From Oreohelix idahoensis (taxonomy: Eukaryota; Mollusca; Gastropoda; Stylommatophora; Oreohelicidae), in contig JAMPIV010017780.1 in assembly GCA_024509875.1 (NCBI GenBank), positions 124,001 through 188,000 of the forward strand: 64,000 bases of DNA. Direction: 5' to 3'. Each line of letters starts with the position of its first letter. Within the stretch, counting starts at the first letter, position 1. Shown here piece by piece: positions 21,331-30,933 of this stretch. The position numbers were made by a program, and so were the translations under genes. A model generated the notes under the pieces. That model was not told the DNA's origin and did no database searches. It was given only the letters and a program-made list of their open reading frames with translations.

Positions 21331-22161
21331 GGCTACCCATAATTTGTAGGCTATTGTATTATTTTTCAAATTTACATTTCTTACGCACTTTCTACAAGTT
21401 TTAGTGAAATCAAATAATATGTAGTGGTATCAGCCTTTTTTTTTTTACCAGCCGTAAATAATCAATTATGCTAAACCTTAGGGGAAAAGAAAGCATAGGC
21501 CTAAGTTATCTGACAGTTAAATCTAACTTCATCTAAACAATGTTATTGTAATATTTTTTTAAAAATGAATTACTTACCAATACTAAACTGGAAATTAATC
21601 CTAAACAATAGGCTCGACTCAAAAAAGATTTCAGTGCTGCGTAATCGTTCAAATAATCAGTAACCTCGCGCTAGCTTTAGCGAAAAATTGTGAATGAACA
21701 CGCCACGCACATCCCGCGGCAATTGAAAAATAGGCAGCTTGATTTTCATTGGTTATTTTTTTTTTTATCCACTTGGCTTAAAATCTCGCCGAATCTCATG
21801 ACGCAAATTGTGTAGTGGCACAAGATTTATATGTATATTTAATAATTAGGCGAAAAAACCCGTACAGACCCGTGTACGGCCCGTACACATCTGAAAACGC
21901 AAACACCCCGTACAGATTATGGGTAAACCTTTAAGTGTGGCATGTATGGACTGTATATGAAATCTTGAGGTGCTACGGTTAATATTTAATTTACTCTTAA
22001 TTTGACATTAGTAATGTGAATAAAATTATGGATAATATTTAATTTACTCTTAATTTGACATTAATAATATGTGTAACTAGTTCTTTATATTTTAAATAAA
22101 TGTCATATATAAATTTGTGTTCTTGTTAAATAGGCCGAAAGTTTGACTATATTGTGCAGTT

Positions 22162-22425
22162 GTTTGAAATGAAGAACATTGTGACATATGTCTGATTCCG
22201 CCAAAATGTCCGTTGATTTTCGGAGGCCAGTTAAGTCACCTACTTCAATTTGACCTTAAATAAGAAGTCAGAAAAACAGTAATAAGGTTAAGAACCCTAA
22301 CCCTAAATGCTAATTCTAACCTAAAACCTAACCAACACTACAGATGTTGGCAACTTAATAGGCCACAGGATCAATAGATATGTGGGTGAAATCTGATATC
22401 TCCCCTACTGTTCTTCATTTCAACC
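22162..22425. mobile_element. TIR MITE, 264 bp
   Basis: The ends are GTTTGAAATGAAGAACA and TGTTCTTCATTTCAACC. Direct repeats TGTGCAGTT and TGTGTAGTT (8 of 9) border it. The body has AACCCTAACCCTAAATGC. This is the best-preserved long member of the family here. Confidence 0.75.
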
Positions 22426-22635
22426 TGTGTAGTTCCCTCGGAATGTCTGTTCTCAGTAACTATTGTTCTGTAGTTATGTGTGAATTGTATACCTGCAAAT
22501 AGCCTAACATTAGCATTCTCTGTTGTTCATACTTCTTACATTTTAGGAGGAAATGCTATGTATTATTGTACTGTAGACATTCAACACAGACAGGTTAAAC
22601 CATACTAAAATAGCCCAATCTCAGCTGATTTAACT

Positions 22636-25600
22636 TCTTCTTCTTCTTTGATCCTTAGCCGCCGACCGTCAAAGCAGTCAGTGGCCATCACGCCTAGTGG
22701 CGTCTTGTAGGGCAACAACAAATTGATTCCACTTTGCTCGGTCGGTGGCCATCCTTCGTACAGTGCCCCAACTCTGGTTCATTCTTTGCATCTCAGCCTC
22801 CACAGTCCTCCGCCAGGTTGTTTTTGGTCGGCCTTTCTTTCGTTTTCCTTCAGGGGTCCAAAGCATAGCTGTTCTTGTGATGGCATCGGGGTCTCTTCTG
22901 AGGACATGACCAACCCAGCTCCAGCGTCTGCCAGCTATGATGGTGTGCATGTTCTCTTGCTTGCTCCGAGTAAGCAGATCTTGGTTGGTGATGGTATTCG
23001 GCCAAAAGATTCGGTGAATTTTTCTTAGGCATGTTGTGTGAAAAGAGGACAATTTCGACATTTCCTTCTCTGTAACTCTCCAGCATTCCGCACCATAGAG
23101 AAGCACAGAAAGCACACAGCTCTGATATAATCTTAATTTTGTGCTGTATTGGGAGGACTTCCAGATGTTGTTTAGGCTAAAGAAGGCTGTTCTTGCCTTA
23201 TTCATTCTGATGTTGATGTCTTTGCCTGCCCCGCCGTCTGGTGTTACTATGCTTCCTAGGTATGTGAAGGTATCTGTCTGTACCAATTGCTGATTCCTTA
23301 CTGATATGGGCTCAGGGTTGCTCACATTGAGCGTCATGACCTCAGACTTCTTTAAATTGATGTTCAAGCCCACCTGCTGGCTAAACTTATTAAGTCTATC
23401 CGTTTTTTCCTGGATGTGTTGATGTGAATGTGCTAGTAGTGCAATGTCATCTGCATATTCCAGATCTTCCAATGTAGAAAATGTTGTCCATCTTATTCCT
23501 CTTGGACTGCCCTCTGTTGTCTGGCGCATCACCCAGTCTATGACTGTTAAAAATAGAGTGGTTGATAAGGGGCATCCCTGTCGTACTCCTGTCTTCACCT
23601 CAAAGGTTAGGTTGCTCTGCCCAACACTACACGTAAAGTTGGCATAGAGGCTTTTTATGATTGACACTATGCAGCTTGGAATTCCATAAGCCCTCAGTAT
23701 TTTCCATAAACTGTCCCTATGTATGCTGTCAAAAGCCTTTTCAAAATCAACAAAATTAATGTAAAGCTGTCTTTGCCATTCTGAGCACTGCTCTATAATG
23801 TTCCTGAGAGTGAATATATGATCTACACATCTCCTGTTCTTTCTAAATCCTGCTTGTTCTTTCCTCAGTTTGTGGTCTACTGCCTTTGAAATTCTCTGTA
23901 TAATTATCCTGCCTAGTATTTTGCTGGGAACTGAGAGAAGAGTGATTCCTCTCCAATTATTGCAGTCTGCAAGATCTCCCTTCTTGGGCAATTTGACAAT
24001 TATTCCTATGTTCCACTCTGATGGTGTTGTCCCCGTTTTCCAGACTTGTGCAAATAGTGGTTCTAATAGTTCTGCTGCTAGCTCAGGGTCTGTCTTAAAT
24101 AGCTCTGCATTTAAGTTATCATGGCCCGGAGCTTTGCCGTTCTTTAACCCTTTGATTGCTGTGATGATTTCTTCTTTTCGTGGAATGTCTGTATTCACAT
24201 CTAGATCGTTTTCAGCCTCAGGAACATTCAATTGTGTCTCTGGTGGTTCCTTGTTCAGAGTTTCTCTGAAGTGCTCTGCCCATCTTGTTTCCTGTCCCTC
24301 TGCTGTCGTGATGAGATTACCTTGCTTATCTCTTACTAATGTAATATTGTTTGCACCTCGTTTTCCGCTGATGAATTTAGTTATTTTGTATACTGTGCTT
24401 TGTTCATTTCTCAGTGCTGCCTCCTCTGCCTGTTTTGCAAGATCGTCTAGGAAATTCCTTTTGTTGGCTCGGGTTTGGCGTTTAACTTCCTTGTCCAGCT
24501 GACTGTACTGTTCGCTATATAGTTGCTTTAACCTGGGGGACTTCGCTTCTGTTTTCTTTCTTTTCATTTCCTTTCTCATCGTTATGGTGTTTAATGTTTC
24601 TGGTGTTATCCAGTCTTGCTTCTTCCTTTCCTGGAATCCCAAGCATGATTTGCTGCTTTCTTTGTATATTGTTGAAATGGTGTTGAAATTCTGGTCTATA
24701 TCATCAGTCAATGTCTTTTCCTGACTTTTGGCAAATTGATATCGTTTCTTTATGTCGGCCGCAAAAGCTTTTCTGGTAAGGGAGTCCTTCAATTTGCTGA
24801 TGTCAAACCTTTTCTGTGTAGTTACAGTTGGTCCAGCCCTTCTTAGTTTCACTTTCAGTTTTGCTACTACTAAATGGTGATCACTTCCCACATCTGCACC
24901 TCTTCTTACCTTCACATCTTGTAATGCATGTCTCCATCTACCGTTAACCATGATGTGGTCTATCTGGTTTCTGTCCCGACCATTTGGTGATTCCCATGTT
25001 AATTTGTGAATTTCTTTATGTGGGAAGAGTGTTCCTCCAATGACCAGGTTGTTAATGCTACAGAAACTTATTAGTTTATCCCCATTTTCGTTTGCTGTTC
25101 CGCTGCCGCATTTCCCCATTGTTCTTTCATTATATGTATTGTGTGTACCAACTTTCGCATTGAGGTCTCCCATTACTATAACAAGATCATATCTAGGTGT
25201 GTCTTCCATTTCTTTCTGCAGTTGTTGATAGAATTCATCCTTGACCTCCTCATCGCTATCATTCGTTGGTGCGTAGCATTGTATTATTGTAGTGTTGGTG
25301 AATCTCCCTCTCAATCTTAATCTTATCAGTCTGTTGTTGATGGGTTTCCATTCCAGTAATGTCCTTTCTATTCCTTTCTGTAGAATAATGGCTACGCCTT
25401 CATTGTGCTGTCCATCCTCTCTTCCAGAGTAAAGTACTGTTTCTCCTGTTGCTGTTTTAACTTTTCCTGCCCCTGTCCATCTGCTCTCGCTTATCCCTAG
25501 AATGTGTAACCTATAGTTTCTCATTTCTGCCGTGACCTGTCTTAGTTTACCTGTCTCGTACATTGTCCTGACATTCCAAAAACCTATTCTTGTATCCTGT

Positions 25601-25949
25601 TTTGCGGTCAGGACATCCGTTTTCATGTCAGTGGCTTCCTTTCGGCTTTCACCACTGACAGTCATACGAGCCACAGACTCCGAATGTCCATCCCGCAGCA
25701 AAGTTTGTTCATTTATTGTTGTTTCCGTAACTTCATTGTTTTTTTTACACAGACAGGGGTGTCAGCCCTATGCTAAAACCCCCAACCTGGAGGACCAGGG
25801 TACCAGCTTTTGTCTGACCCCTACCCACACAAACCAGTCCAGCTTGGTTGAACCTACCAGGAGTAAAACTCCCACTGGCATAGCTCTGGGGATTGTCAGG
25901 GTACGCAAGCTGCCATACCGCTACAAGGTATAGGTACCATTGATGGCAG
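22636..25949 (-). mobile_element. Full-length LINE A with 13-bp target duplication
   Basis: Complete minus-strand non-LTR retrotransposon: a 5' leader of ~250 bp (25702-25949), an uninterrupted 1007-codon ORF and a short 3' region ending in a GAA tandem. AGCTGATTTAACT flanks it on both sides (22623-22635 and 25950-25962). An intact ORF plus a perfect duplication indicates a recent insertion. Fragments of the same family lie at 4.75, 35.27, 37.8 and 63.77 kb. Confidence 0.9.
22678..25701 (-). CDS. LINE A endonuclease-reverse transcriptase (RTE-like)
   Basis: A 1007-residue polyprotein. Residues ~35-290 form the apurinic-type endonuclease (FWNVRTM, ISESRW, YAPTND, GDLNAKVG, QIDHI, GSDHHL). The reverse transcriptase lies at ~530-800 (GKAPGHDNL, LPKKGDL, EQAGFRKNRR, NFVDFEKAFDS, GVRQGCPLS, YADDIALLA). 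The C-terminal part has the thumb (VLLYGAECWR), RRWSWVGHVLRRDPDAI and GKRKKGRPKTTWRRTVEAE, a basic domain common in this LINE group. No frameshift or internal stop is present and every catalytic motif is intact, so this is a candidate for a recently active copy. It shares domain plan and length with LINE B but differs clearly in sequence. Confidence 0.95.
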   Translation of the reverse strand: MLRDGHSESVARMTVSGESRKEATDMKTDVLTAKQDTRIGFWNVRTMYETGKLRQVTAEMRNYRLHILGISESRWTGAGKVKTATGETVLYSGREDGQHNEGVAIILQKGIERTLLEWKPINNRLIRLRLRGRFTNTTIIQCYAPTNDSDEEVKDEFYQQLQKEMEDTPRYDLVIVMGDLNAKVGTHNTYNERTMGKCGSGTANENGDKLISFCSINNLVIGGTLFPHKEIHKLTWESPNGRDRNQIDHIMVNGRWRHALQDVKVRRGADVGSDHHLVVAKLKVKLRRAGPTVTTQKRFDISKLKDSLTRKAFAADIKKRYQFAKSQEKTLTDDIDQNFNTISTIYKESSKSCLGFQERKKQDWITPETLNTITMRKEMKRKKTEAKSPRLKQLYSEQYSQLDKEVKRQTRANKRNFLDDLAKQAEEAALRNEQSTVYKITKFISGKRGANNITLVRDKQGNLITTAEGQETRWAEHFRETLNKEPPETQLNVPEAENDLDVNTDIPRKEEIITAIKGLKNGKAPGHDNLNAELFKTDPELAAELLEPLFAQVWKTGTTPSEWNIGIIVKLPKKGDLADCNNWRGITLLSVPSKILGRIIIQRISKAVDHKLRKEQAGFRKNRRCVDHIFTLRNIIEQCSEWQRQLYINFVDFEKAFDSIHRDSLWKILRAYGIPSCIVSIIKSLYANFTCSVGQSNLTFEVKTGVRQGCPLSTTLFLTVIDWVMRQTTEGSPRGIRWTTFSTLEDLEYADDIALLAHSHQHIQEKTDRLNKFSQQVGLNINLKKSEVMTLNVSNPEPISVRNQQLVQTDTFTYLGSIVTPDGGAGKDINIRMNKARTAFFSLNNIWKSSQYSTKLRLYQSCVLSVLLYGAECWRVTEKEMSKLSSFHTTCLRKIHRIFWPNTITNQDLLTRSKQENMHTIIAGRRWSWVGHVLRRDPDAITRTAMLWTPEGKRKKGRPKTTWRRTVEAEMQRMNQSWGTVRRMATDRAKWNQFVVALQDATRRDGH

Positions 25950-25978
25950 AGCTGATTTAACTGACTTACTTTATTCCA

Positions 25979-26460
25979 CTTGTACCTTGGGGCTTAGAGG
26001 TTTTTTTAGAGTGAGCACCATGCTATCCTATAGGCTGTCTTCCTTTTTGACCTGGTTCCAGTCTAGTCCTCTGTCCTTCAGAGATTGTCTGATGTTGTCC
26101 TTCAGAGATTGTCTGATGTTGTCCTTCAGAGATTGTCTGATGTTGTCCTTCAGAGATTGTCTGATGTTGTCCTTCAGAGATTGTCTGATGTTGTCTTCAG
26201 AGATTGTCTGATGTTGTCCTTCAGAGATTGTCTGATGTTGTCCTTCAGAGATTGTCTGATGTTGTCCTTCAGAGATTGTCTGATGTTGTCCTTCAGAGAT
26301 TGTCTGATGTTGTCCTTCAGAGATTGTCTGATGTTGTCCTTCCAGCGAATTCTGGGTCATCATGGAGGTCTAGATCTCTGGTTCTTGGTTTCCCATACTA
26401 GTCATCCTTCTCCCATTCTGCAGACGTGGCCAATCCATTGTAACTGGGATTTTTAAAATG
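25979..26460 (-). pseudogene. LINE C 3' fragment with expanded 24-bp repeat
   Basis: Matches the minus-strand LINE C fragment at 53647-53850 on both sides of a minisatellite (GGGGC/TGCAGAGG, CAGTCTAGTCCT on one side, CAGCGAATTCTGGGTC on the other). The coding sense is DRGLDWNQ near the LINE C-terminus. Target-site data are lacking. Confidence 0.7.
26078..26341. repeat. 24-bp minisatellite, about 11 units
   Basis: Unit CCTTCAGAGATTGTCTGATGTTGT, near-identical copies, one with a single-base deletion around 26193. In the LINE C copy at 53.7 kb the matching segment (CCTTCAGGGATTCTC...) occurs once, so the array grew inside the transposon relic. Because 24 is a multiple of three, the array gives open frames on both strands, but these are not genes. 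Confidence 0.9.
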
Positions 26461-26589
26461 TGGCCTGAAAGATTTGGTTTAAAATGTGACATGTTTACAT
26501 AAGTAGTAAGAATTTACTTGACATGATAAGGCTGCTGACTTCTGAAGAAAACTGGCTAATTCAGACTTGAACAAAATATAAACACTTTC

Positions 26590-26870
26590 CTATGTACACT
26601 ATGTAGAGAAGAGGAGAAAATGCTGGCGATGGATAGAACACACATTGAATAAACCTGTTAATGGTATTGCAAGGCAATCCTATTTCTAGAATCCTTAGGA
26701 TAAGAAAGGTAGATGAATACTGAAAAACACAGAAAGAGAACTGGAGACAGACATAAAAAGGCACAGGAAGAGTTTGAACAGATGGCACAGGACAGGAGGA
26801 CTTCACATCAGTTTCTTTAAGACATATACACCTTGTGGAGCTGGAAGTTCATAAATAAATGCTCACTATA
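26590..26870 (+). pseudogene. LINE B 3' fragment
   Basis: Begins near GAAGAGGAGAAAATGCTGGCGATGGATAG, matching the RRRRWRWIG segment of LINE B, and continues through the GGCACAGGACAGGAGGACTT segment to an AAATAAATG tail. Strongly diverged. Confidence 0.75.
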
Positions 26871-27269
26871 TACATATATATATATTTATATATAAGTCTG
26901 TATAAGAAATGTGCATGTAAAAGTCCCTTAGAACCAGTGTTAATGAGTAATCATTTTGATAAATTAATACAGTGTCACCTTGGCACACTCACAACCTTTC
27001 TGAATGATTTACTTACAAATATATTTTAGTTCTGTAACCTCCTATCCAAAATGTTTGGGGAATTGTATATTTCAGAAAATGGGATTTTTCAATTTTCAGG
27101 TAATGCCCAAATCGCAATAAAAATAGCTCAGGTCACCCAAATTCAGATATCAAAATAGCCCAAGATTGCCAAAATCGTGATTTAAAAATTAGCGCAAAGA
27201 AACATTCAATTTTCAGAATATTTTGGTTTTCAGGTGTTTGGATAAAATATGATAGAACTGTAATATATA

Positions 27270-27700
27270 AAAGAAGAGAGAAGATAATGCTGACACCAGA
27301 TAGACTACACATTGAGCAAGCCTGCTGATAGAGACTACACATTGAGCAAGCCTTATGATAGAGACTACACATTGAGCAAGCCTGCTGATAGAGACTACAC
27401 ATTGAGCAAGCCTGCTGATAGAGACTACACACTGAGCAAGCCTGCTGATAGAGACTACACATTGAGCAAGCCTGCTGATAGAGACTACACATTGAGCAAG
27501 CCTGCTGATAGCATCACATGACAGTACTTGTTCTGGAATCTCCAGTGTAATAGAGATGTAGAGAGATACAGAAAAATGCATGGAGAAAGGAACTGGAGGC
27601 TGACATGAAAGGGAGAAGGGAACAACTTTGACTAGATGGCACAACACAGGAAGACTTCTTTTGACAGATTTTTTTTATTTCGAAGGCCTGTGCATCAGCT
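27270..27700 (+). pseudogene. LINE B 3' fragment with expanded 30-bp repeat
   Basis: The flanks match LINE B (GAAGAGAGAAGATAATGCTGAC on the left; AGCATCACATGACAG and TTGTTCTGGAATC on the right) around the sequence for HTLRKPVDSIT. The 3' end passes into a GAT/ATG tandem at about 27710-27735. Confidence 0.75.
27301..27510. repeat. 30-bp minisatellite, 7 units
   Basis: Seven copies in exact 30-bp register of GACTACACATTGAGCAAGCC plus TGCTGATAGA, with one or two changes. LINE B has the segment once, so the array expanded after LINE insertion. Confidence 0.95.
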
Positions 27701-27896
27701 GAAACATAATGATAGTAATGATGATGATGATGATATTGTAAATAAACTGGTTTTTTCCTTTTTCAATCTTTTAAAAAAAAATTTGATTGTAAATTAATGA
27801 GCAATAAATACATGAGACAAATGGCTCTGTATGCAGAATTGGCAAACATCGTTTCATTTCTTTTTTTAATTATATTTTTATTGTTTTTTTTTTCAG

Positions 27897-28116
27897 ATTT
27901 AGAATTTAACCACTTCATTAAACGCAAGAATTTAATCCCTCCAGTAAACTCTGCAAGAATTTTATCATTCCGATAAATTGTGCAATAGATTTATCATTCC
28001 AGTAAACTGCAAAAATTTTAAACATTCCAGTACATTGTGCAAGAATTTTATCATTTCAGTAAATTGCTGATCAGCTTTGCAGAGCATCTTTCACATCCTT
28101 CAACAGTATCAGCACT
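27897..28116 (+). other. Probable 5' untranslated part of NRF-gene exon 1, with imperfect tandem repeats
   Basis: A strong acceptor-like tract (T-rich run then CAG) ends at 27896, so this exon may begin at 27897 with an upstream non-coding exon. Between 27920 and 28075 the motif CATTCCAGTAAATTGTGCAAGAATTTTAT recurs about five times with changes. The start codon context is CAGCACTATGGC, with A at -3 and G at +4. The acceptor is inferred from sequence alone. Confidence 0.45.
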
Positions 28117-28561
28117 ATGGCAAAAGCATACAAGTTTATGTATGCTGTCACAGCTGTCTGCTTTATGTCGTCATTAGTCGGTGCCTATTCTAGACCTGAG
28201 AATGATCAAAAGTGGAACCAAGCTGACACACACAGCCAGTCATATTTTGGTCAAGTGTCCCGAGTCACAAGAGTTGCTCAACAAAGGCAGTACATTGAAA
28301 GTGCCAGTGTTCAAGAAGAACTTGATAAAATATCAGAGACATTCTCCAGCCTTTCAAGTGCATTCAGCAAACAAACCCACAGGAAACATCCAACATTCTT
28401 AACAGGTCGTGATGGTGCAGCTAACACGATAGACTTTCAGAAGATGTTAATGTCTGCTGTGGAAACATTAGCAGCAGAAGCTGACTCACCTTCTACGTGT
28501 GCGAATGACACAGCAAGCTTTCTAATCGGTTTAATTAATAGAGAGGCGTGGGCTATACAGT
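28117..28561 (+). CDS. NRF-6-like protein, exon 1 (signal peptide and start of NRF domain)
   Basis: The frame starts MAKAYKFMYAVTAVCFMSSL, a good signal peptide with probable cleavage after VGA. After ~110 residues with little known character it enters the NRF domain (CANDTASFLIGL, NREAWAIQ). The donor GTAAGT begins at 28562, leaving phase 1; the reading beyond it is intron. NRF-domain proteins (nose resistant to fluoxetine) carry this secreted cysteine-rich domain ahead of a multi-pass acyltransferase-3 domain; C. elegans members affect lipid and drug transport. Exon 2 joins in frame to give AIQ-F-LDSFGKP, the family's conserved order. The family call is firm; function in this organism is inferred. 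Confidence 0.85.
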
Positions 28562-28744
28562 GTAAGTATTACAAATGATTTTTAAAAAGTTTCATTTACT
28601 TATTATATAGTATCCTTTTGCTTATAAGCTAATTTTGTAAAGTTTCATTTAGTAACTGTTCTTTTTGTATGAACAAGTTTAGAGGAATCTTCTTGATCTT
28701 TGTTTTATCCTTGAGTTGGATGAGGTTACTGCCTTCATCTAGAA

Positions 28745-29937
28745 CAGCGGTTCCCAACCTTTTTTCACTTGCGTACCCCTTGGCAGCCCATTTCTATAAA
28801 TTGTACCCCTAATATTAGCAAAATATTTGAAATTAATATAGTTGCTGTTATTCAAAATTTATAGATTATAACCAGAAATAAAGGGGCCAACCACGGGATT
28901 TAAAAAACAATGTAATAAAAAGGTGAACAAACAGTGCATGTATTTTTTTTACATTTAAAAAATCAGAAGTTACAATAAAAATTAACACAATTAATTTATT
29001 AATAATAATAATAAAAACGTTGTTATTTTTAAAAGTTGAAATCACTTTTTATAACACACGTCACGTGACCATGACAAATGTTCAGTGCGATCCTTGAGCT
29101 TGTTTTGAGGCACATAGTTTTTTGAAATCAGGTTCAAGTGATGTAAGATACAGTCTCAATTCTGGACCTGCACTCAGTTTACTACGGTATTTATTTTTTA
29201 TAAAGGTATAAGAAGAGAAAGCCCTCTCCACCAGCTCAGTATTTGTAAATGGCAACAGAAACTTAAGCGCCTTGTCGGTCAGCTGTTCATATTCTCTGCT
29301 GATGTCTCCCAAAAAATAATAAGGAATTTTCCTTTGAATTCAGCTATTAAAGTAGTATCAGTCGAAAGTTCAATCAACTTCTCTTTTTCGTTGATTGATA
29401 ATGTGGCTGCTTGGAAATATTCTTCTTCAAAGGGATTTACAATCCAGTAGTTCTCTTTTCCAGGTTTCGGAAAGTACTTCTCGAAAGATGATTTTAGCCC
29501 TTTCAAGTGTTCAATTATTTTCTCGCTCATTTCCTGGGAGAGGTGCAGCTCGTTCTCAGATAGGAAATTGTGCAGAGTTTCAAATACCTTAGGCTGGCCT
29601 TTTTCAATACATGACCTCCAAAAATCTAATTTTTAAATCATAGATTCAATTTTGTCTGAAACATTGAAGATCGTTACCGAGCTATTCTGAAGTGCCAAAT
29701 TTAGTTTGTTTATTTGTAGGAAAATATCCGATAAGTATGCAAGACTCTGAAGCCAATCACAGTCGTGTAACTTTGAAGTAAGTTGGAAAGGATGGTCTTC
29801 CCAAAAAAAGTTGGACTTCATGTCTAAGTTCGAACATATGTATCTTTTTTCCGCCATTACTCAATTTTTTTCGCGTACCCCTGAACGTCTTGTCGCGTAC
29901 CCTCAGGGGTACGCGTACCACAGGTTGGGAACCGCTG
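28745..29937 (-). mobile_element. hAT transposon, deleted copy with perfect 8-bp duplication
   Basis: The ends are CAGCGGTTCCCAACCT and the inverted AGGTTGGGAACCGCTG. Both are flanked by ATCTAGAA (28737-28744 and 29938-29945), the 8-bp duplication expected of hAT. It sits in the first intron of the NRF gene. Only transposase pieces remain inside. Confidence 0.92.
29082..29857 (-). pseudogene. Broken hAT transposase C-terminal half (ZBED5-like)
   Basis: Minus-strand pieces in order: 29633-29857 (WLQSLAYLSDIFLQINKLN), 29279-29530 (WIVNPFEEEYFQAA) and 29082-29312 (KFLLPFTNTELVERAFSS then KYRSKL). They align by eye with the same segments of the hAT relic at 13160-14109 but belong to a different subfamily. 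The pieces are separated by frame breaks and the catalytic N-terminal part is missing. Confidence 0.8.
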
Positions 29938-30154
29938 ATCTAGAACATTGCTTGTTAGTCTTTTAGAGTCTCGCACCCTTGAAGAGCATTTTACAATGCC
30001 TCGCATCTCATTATCTTCTAGCTCGCAAAATATGCCAGAGATAATAAAAAGAGACAGACTTATGTCTTTTTACATGAATTGAAAAGAAAAATGTAATTAG
30101 AGGTCATACTTTTGCTGTTGTGTAAAATGTAGTTTCATAGCAGATAGTCCTGTT

Positions 30155-30370
30155 GGTGAGTGAAGTGTTTGAGACTTCACTTTCTAGGTCTCTTGTGTTT
30201 TATGAGGTGGATTCGCCTGTTCCCTTTCTTATTACCTTTGCCTTCTTTAACTCAAGAGCAGAGTCAGGTACCCATTTTCAGCTGGGTAGACTCGCGCATG
30301 ATGCTACTAGGTTTCAAACCTGGTAACTGTAACAGAAGGTCTAGATCCAGATCTTGTAATGTACCTCAGT
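30155..30370 (-). mobile_element. tRNA-derived SINE, minus strand
   Basis: Read on the minus strand it has a box-B-like GGTTTGAAACC, then AGTCTACCCAGCTGAAAATG and GGGTACCTGACTCTGCTCTTG, and ends GTCTCAAACACTTCAC. The same order appears in the plus-strand copy at 52440-52665. Such SINEs are copied by LINE machinery. Confidence 0.7.
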
Positions 30371-30374
30371 CAAT

Positions 30375-30885
30375 ACCCTTTAACTCCCCAAGGAGCATAG
30401 GCCTTCAAGAAACACATGCCAAGTCTTCCTGTCACGTGACATCAGCTCAAGTTCTTTCCTTGTCTTTTTCATTATTTTCACTTCTGCACCAAGTTCTCTT
30501 CTCCGTGTGTTTTTTTGGTTACCTCTGCCTCTCTTACCCTGGGGGTTCCAAAACATAGCCTGCTTTGTAATGCTATCCACAGATTTCCTTTATGTGTGTC
30601 ATATCCATTGTCAGTGTCTTCTTCTCATCTGTTGTTCCACTGGCACTTGTCTGGTTCTTGTTATCATTTCGACTGCAGTGACCTTGTCTTATCATTTTAA
30701 TCCTTCTACTATTTGCAAGAACCCATTTATGAAAGCCAGTAACTTTTTGATTGTTGTTTTTGATGTAGTATACATAGAAGCAAACAAAGATGTAAGAAGG
30801 AACATCAGAAGAGACCAGAGGAAATTTATTGATAAGTTGGGAAAAAGAAGAAATACCAGAAGATTGAAGGAATAATATCTTGTCA
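30375..30885 (-). pseudogene. LINE B fragment with 5' inversion (twin priming)
   Basis: From about 30375 to 30760 the minus strand reads the LINE B C-terminus (SITKQAMFWNPQGKRGRG and RDRKTWHVF). From 30765 the plus strand reads an upstream LINE B segment (EANKDVRRNIRRDQRKF, matching 7270-7330 in the full copy), then joins material like 7731-7800. Opposite orientation of the 5' part is the known mark of twin-primed LINE insertion. Confidence 0.75.
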
Positions 30886-30933
30886 AATGGCCTAAAACCA
30901 AGAATGGCTTATTTGAAGCAACCGAAAGGACAT

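Larger units (their letters stand above)
18395..21948 (-). mobile_element. hAT-like DNA transposon with near-complete transposase
   Basis: The ends CATACATGCCACAC (18395) and GTGTGGCATGTATG (to 21948) are those of the short copies at 3317 and 50774. Subterminal CCTGTACAAA repeats lie at 18425-18505, and CCGTACA words near 21870-21915. No 6-bp duplication abuts the ends exactly; TGTATAT occurs at 18388-18394 and again 3 bases past the right end (21952-21958). A longer host repeat (AATCTTGAGGTGCT, GGTTAAT) also lies on both sides. It carries the transposase at 18542-20550 and a hairpin at 21185-21330. Confidence 0.8.

Noticed and set aside
26028..26456. Repeat-protein frames on both strands
   Set aside because: Shadow of the 24-bp minisatellite in LINE C.
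27312..27521. Regular direct repeats that could suggest a CRISPR array
   Set aside because: Units abut with no unique spacers, lie inside a LINE relic, and the genome is eukaryotic. The same holds for the other arrays.
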